Notes under the pieces: generated by a model
What the model was told of the DNA's origin: nothing
The model's database searches: none
The model's input: the letters and a program-made list of their open reading frames with translations, nothing else
Shown: piece by piece, positions 6,140 to 8,441 of the stretch
Layout: every line of letters begins with the position of its first letter
Numbering within the stretch: position 1 is the first letter of the stretch
Made by a program: the position numbers and the translations under genes
Source: Acidobacteriota bacterium
Lineage (GTDB): Bacteria; Acidobacteriota; Blastocatellia; Pyrinomonadales; Pyrinomonadaceae
Direction of reading: 5' to 3'
Assembly (NCBI GenBank): GCA_024640445.1
Contig: JAHEEZ010000160.1
Span: forward strand, 1-8,441
Length of the DNA stretch: 8,441 bases

Positions 6140-6694
6140 ATGAACAGTACAGTAACGATCTTGGGAATCTCGGGAAGTATCAGAGAGGGATCATACAACA
6201 GCAGCGCACTGCGGGCGGCGGGAACGGTTCTGCCCGATGGCGCGAAGCTTGATATTTTTGACATAAAAGACATCCCGATCTTCAATCAGGACGATGTGGA
6301 CGATCCTCCCGCGATCGTCGTCGATCTCAAGCGCAGGGCCAAGGAGGCGGATGCACTGCTTTTCTCGACTCCCGAATACAATTACTCCGTACCCGGGGTT
6401 CTGAAAAACGTCATCGATTGGGGCTCGAGGCCATACGGAGACAATTCCTGGGACGGAAAGCCGGCCGCGATAATGGGCGCTTCGACAGGAACGCTCGGAA
6501 CCGCGCGCGCCCAGTATCACCTTCGCCAGATCTTTGTGGCGCTCAACATACTAACTCTGAACAGACCGGAGGTGATGATCTCTCACGCCGCCGAAAAGTT
6601 TGACGAGCAAGGGAACCTGACCGACGACCAGACAAGAGAGTTCGTGCGGAGCCTGGTGGCAAATCTGGTGGAGTGGACCCGGAAGGTAGGTTAG
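6140..6694 (+). CDS. NADPH-dependent FMN reductase family flavoprotein (chromate/quinone reductase-like)
   Basis: A 184-residue cytoplasmic flavodoxin-fold protein of normal family length. GISGSIREGSYNSS (9-22) is the FMN phosphate-binding loop, PEYNYSVPGVLKNVIDW (78-94) is the hallmark flavin- and dimer-contact motif, and GKPAAIMGAS (106-115) is a further conserved strand and loop. Members use NAD(P)H to reduce FMN, quinones, azo compounds or chromate; the native substrate cannot be read from sequence. ATG 6140 is preferred because GCAGGA (6128-6133) lies six bases upstream, while the in-frame ATG 6134 abuts that site. It follows the DUF779 stop by 38 bases on the same strand, so co-transcription is likely. 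A link to aldehyde metabolism is only contextual: quinone reduction or NAD(P)H balance is possible. The shared frame upstream to 5906 is an artefact overlapping the DUF779 gene. Confidence 0.9.
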   Translation: MNSTVTILGISGSIREGSYNSSALRAAGTVLPDGAKLDIFDIKDIPIFNQDDVDDPPAIVVDLKRRAKEADALLFSTPEYNYSVPGVLKNVIDWGSRPYGDNSWDGKPAAIMGASTGTLGTARAQYHLRQIFVALNILTLNRPEVMISHAAEKFDEQGNLTDDQTREFVRSLVANLVEWTRKVG

Positions 6695-6742
6695 AGTAGA
6701 GTGCTGCCGTTGGGTGCCAGGTACCCGGTAGCAATAGATGGT

Positions 6743-6778
6743 AGAGGCCCTCAGATCGGATTCGATCTGAGGGCCTCT
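6743..6778. terminator. Perfect 16-bp inverted repeat, probable bidirectional terminator
   Basis: AGAGGCCCTCAGATCG (6743-6758) and its exact complement (6763-6778) flank a GATT loop, with U-G wobble pairs possible just outside. It sits between the convergent flavin-reductase and katG stop codons, the expected place for a shared terminator. Neither side has a strong T-run (GTTAC to the right; the complement CTACC to the left), so termination may depend mostly on the very stable stem. Confidence 0.75.
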
Positions 6779-6814
6779 GTTACAGGCTATTCAATCGCCG
6801 TGTTGTCGAACCGA

Positions 6815-8441
6815 TCAGTCAAGATCGAACCGATCCAGGTTCATCACTTTGTTCCATGCGGCGACGAAGTCGTTCACGAACTTAGCGTCCGAGTCTTCGC
6901 ATCCGTACACCTCAGCGATCGCCCTCAGCTGCGAATTCGATCCGAAGACCAGATCGAAGCGGGTGCCGGTCCATCTGACCTCGCCGGACGCCCTGTCGCG
7001 TCCCTCGAACTCTTGCTGATGAGAGCCTTCCACGGACGACCACTTCGTACCCATGTCGAGCAGGTTGACGAAGAAATCGTTTGTCAGCGTTCCGGGACGG
7101 TCTGTGAATACGCCGTCTTTCGAACCGCCGTGGTTTGCACCAAGTACGCGCATGCCGCCAACCAGCACCGTCATCTCGGGCGCAGTCAGCGTCATGAGGT
7201 TTGCCTTGTCCACCAGGTATTCCTCTGCCGGCCTGTCCTGTCCGTTCCCCAGATAGTTTCGGAAACCATCGGTCTTCGGTTCCAGATAGCCAACAGATTC
7301 AACGTCTGTCTGATCCTGCGAAGCATCCATGCGGCCGGGAGTAAAGGGAACCGTAACATCGTGTCCGCCCTTCCTCGCGGCTTCTTCCACAGCGGCGCAA
7401 CCGCCCAGAACGATCAGGTCGGCAATCGACACCTTCTTCCCGCCGGACTGCGAACCGTTGAATTCGTTCCTGATCCCTTCGATCGTGGACAGGATGCCCG
7501 AGAGCGATTCAGGTTCGTTCACTGCCCAGAACTTCTGGGGAGCAAGGCGTATGCGCGCGCCGTTTGCTCCACCGCGCTTGTCGGAGTCGCGATAGGTAGC
7601 CGCCGACGCCCAAGCCGTCTTGACCAGCTGCGAAACTGAAAGACCGGAATTGAGTAACTTCGACTTCAAAGCGGCGATGTCATTCGCATCGATCAGCTCG
7701 TGATCAACCTCCGGGATCGGATCCTGCCAAAGCAGTTCTTCATCCGGAACAAGCGAGCCAAGGTAGCGAGCTACCGGTCCCATATCGCGGTGAGTAAGTT
7801 TGTACCAGGCTCTCGCGAATGCGTCGGCGAATTCGTCCGGGTTCTGATGGAACCGCTCGGAGATCTTGCGGTATTCGGGATCCATGATCATCGAGAGGTC
7901 GGTCGTTGCCATCATCGGCAGGACCTTCTTCGAAGGATCACCTGCATCGGGAACCAGCCTTGCGGCCTCTTCATCTTTCGGCTTCCACTGATTCGCTCCG
8001 GCGGGGCTCTTTGTCAATTCCCACTCATAGCCAAACAGGTTATCGAAATAGCCGTTGTCCCACTCGATGGGGTTGTTCGTCCAGGCGCCTTCAAGACCGC
8101 TTGTGATCGCGTCAGTCCCGACGCCCGTTCCGTAATTGTTCTTCCAGCCGAAACCCTGCATTTCGATGGGGGCTCCTTCCGGTTCGCGCTCAAGATTATC
8201 TTCAAGGGCTGCGCCATGGCACTTTCCAAAAGTGTGGCCGCCGGCGACCAAAGCTACGGTCTCTTCGTCGTTCATCGCCATCCGCTTGAAGGTTTCGCGG
8301 ATGTCTTTCGCGGCTGCGATGGGATCCGGGTTGCCGTTCGGTCCCTGCGGGTTCACATAGATCAGACCCATTTGTACCGCGCCGAGCGGGTTAGCGAGCT
8401 CGCGGTCACCGCTGTATCTCTCATCGCCGAGCCACTCGGTC
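6815..8441 (-). CDS. katG: Catalase-peroxidase KatG, C-terminal 541 residues, cut by the right edge
   Basis: A bifunctional haem enzyme that removes hydrogen peroxide by catalase and peroxidase reactions in the cytoplasm. The visible part runs from TEWLGDERYSGDRELANPLG to the typical KatG end KVMNLDRFDLD, with a TGA stop. It includes the Tyr of MGLIYVNPQGPNG (Tyr229 in M. tuberculosis numbering) and the first Met of RMAMND (Met255), two members of the Met-Tyr-Trp adduct needed for catalase activity. Also present are the proximal haem His in AGGHTFGKCHG (His270), Ser of DAITSGLEG (Ser315) and the mobile Arg in TYRDSDKRGGANGARIRL (Arg418). About 190 N-terminal residues, with the distal Arg-Trp-His, lie beyond the window, as do the promoter and any OxyR/FurA control. 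The C-terminal pseudo-peroxidase domain is complete, including SIADLIVLGGCAAVE and TVPFTPGRMDASQ. No frameshift is seen. Identity is certain. Confidence 0.98.
   Translation of the reverse strand, partial: TEWLGDERYSGDRELANPLGAVQMGLIYVNPQGPNGNPDPIAAAKDIRETFKRMAMNDEETVALVAGGHTFGKCHGAALEDNLEREPEGAPIEMQGFGWKNNYGTGVGTDAITSGLEGAWTNNPIEWDNGYFDNLFGYEWELTKSPAGANQWKPKDEEAARLVPDAGDPSKKVLPMMATTDLSMIMDPEYRKISERFHQNPDEFADAFARAWYKLTHRDMGPVARYLGSLVPDEELLWQDPIPEVDHELIDANDIAALKSKLLNSGLSVSQLVKTAWASAATYRDSDKRGGANGARIRLAPQKFWAVNEPESLSGILSTIEGIRNEFNGSQSGGKKVSIADLIVLGGCAAVEEAARKGGHDVTVPFTPGRMDASQDQTDVESVGYLEPKTDGFRNYLGNGQDRPAEEYLVDKANLMTLTAPEMTVLVGGMRVLGANHGGSKDGVFTDRPGTLTNDFFVNLLDMGTKWSSVEGSHQQEFEGRDRASGEVRWTGTRFDLVFGSNSQLRAIAEVYGCEDSDAKFVNDFVAAWNKVMNLDRFDLD

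Noticed and set aside
6701..7639. A 312-codon open frame on the plus strand
   Set aside because: It lies almost wholly antisense to katG, whose protein sequence matches its family throughout, and it shows no domain or ribosome site of its own.

Overview
The window is a piece of bacterial chromosome of moderate GC (a little over half by eye). It carries compact, ordinary metabolic genes, two secreted proteins and three gene-poor gaps. Nothing fixes the taxon. The mix (AcoD-type aldehyde dehydrogenase with a DUF779 partner, bacterial KatG, a secreted Het-C/zinc-phospholipase-like protein, a secreted protein with DxDxDG loops, possible sigma-54 promoters) would fit an environmental Gram-negative such as an Acidobacteriota (Blastocatellia-like) member. 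That is a guess from protein flavour, not a demonstrated placement. No rRNA, tRNA, CRISPR array or intact mobile element was seen.

Layout. (1) Positions 1-528, minus strand: the N-terminal part of a CPBP-family intramembrane protease, cut by the window edge. It has an in-frame TAA and no normal start codon at the place its Shine-Dalgarno sequence marks, so it looks like a decaying gene. (2) 529-1043: non-coding divergent region with a good sigma-54-type (-24/-12) match pointing right. (3) 1044-2516, plus strand: secreted Het-C/zinc-phospholipase-C-like protein with a C-terminal C2-like segment. (4) 2617-3441, minus strand: secreted protein of unknown role with two EF-hand-like DLDGDG loops, convergent with the previous gene. 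Its upstream region holds a second sigma-54-type match with the same constant bases. (5) 3442-4136: about 690 bp without a supportable gene, holding hairpins and a possible housekeeping promoter. (6) 4137-6694, plus strand: a three-gene cassette of NAD-dependent aldehyde dehydrogenase, DUF779 protein and NADPH-dependent FMN reductase-like flavoprotein, with a terminator-like hairpin between the first two genes. (7) 6743-6778: a perfect 16-bp inverted repeat, probably a bidirectional terminator. (8) 6815 to the right edge, minus strand: the C-terminal three quarters of catalase-peroxidase KatG.

How the genes may work together. The aldehyde dehydrogenase cassette would oxidise acetaldehyde-like aldehydes to acids, producing NADH; DUF779 proteins are recurrent neighbours of this dehydrogenase class, and the flavin reductase could serve as a quinone or electrophile reductase. 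KatG next door removes peroxide but is convergent and separately controlled. The two secreted proteins may share sigma-54 control, which is the most testable new idea in the window. No convincing unknown multi-gene defence or mobile system was found.
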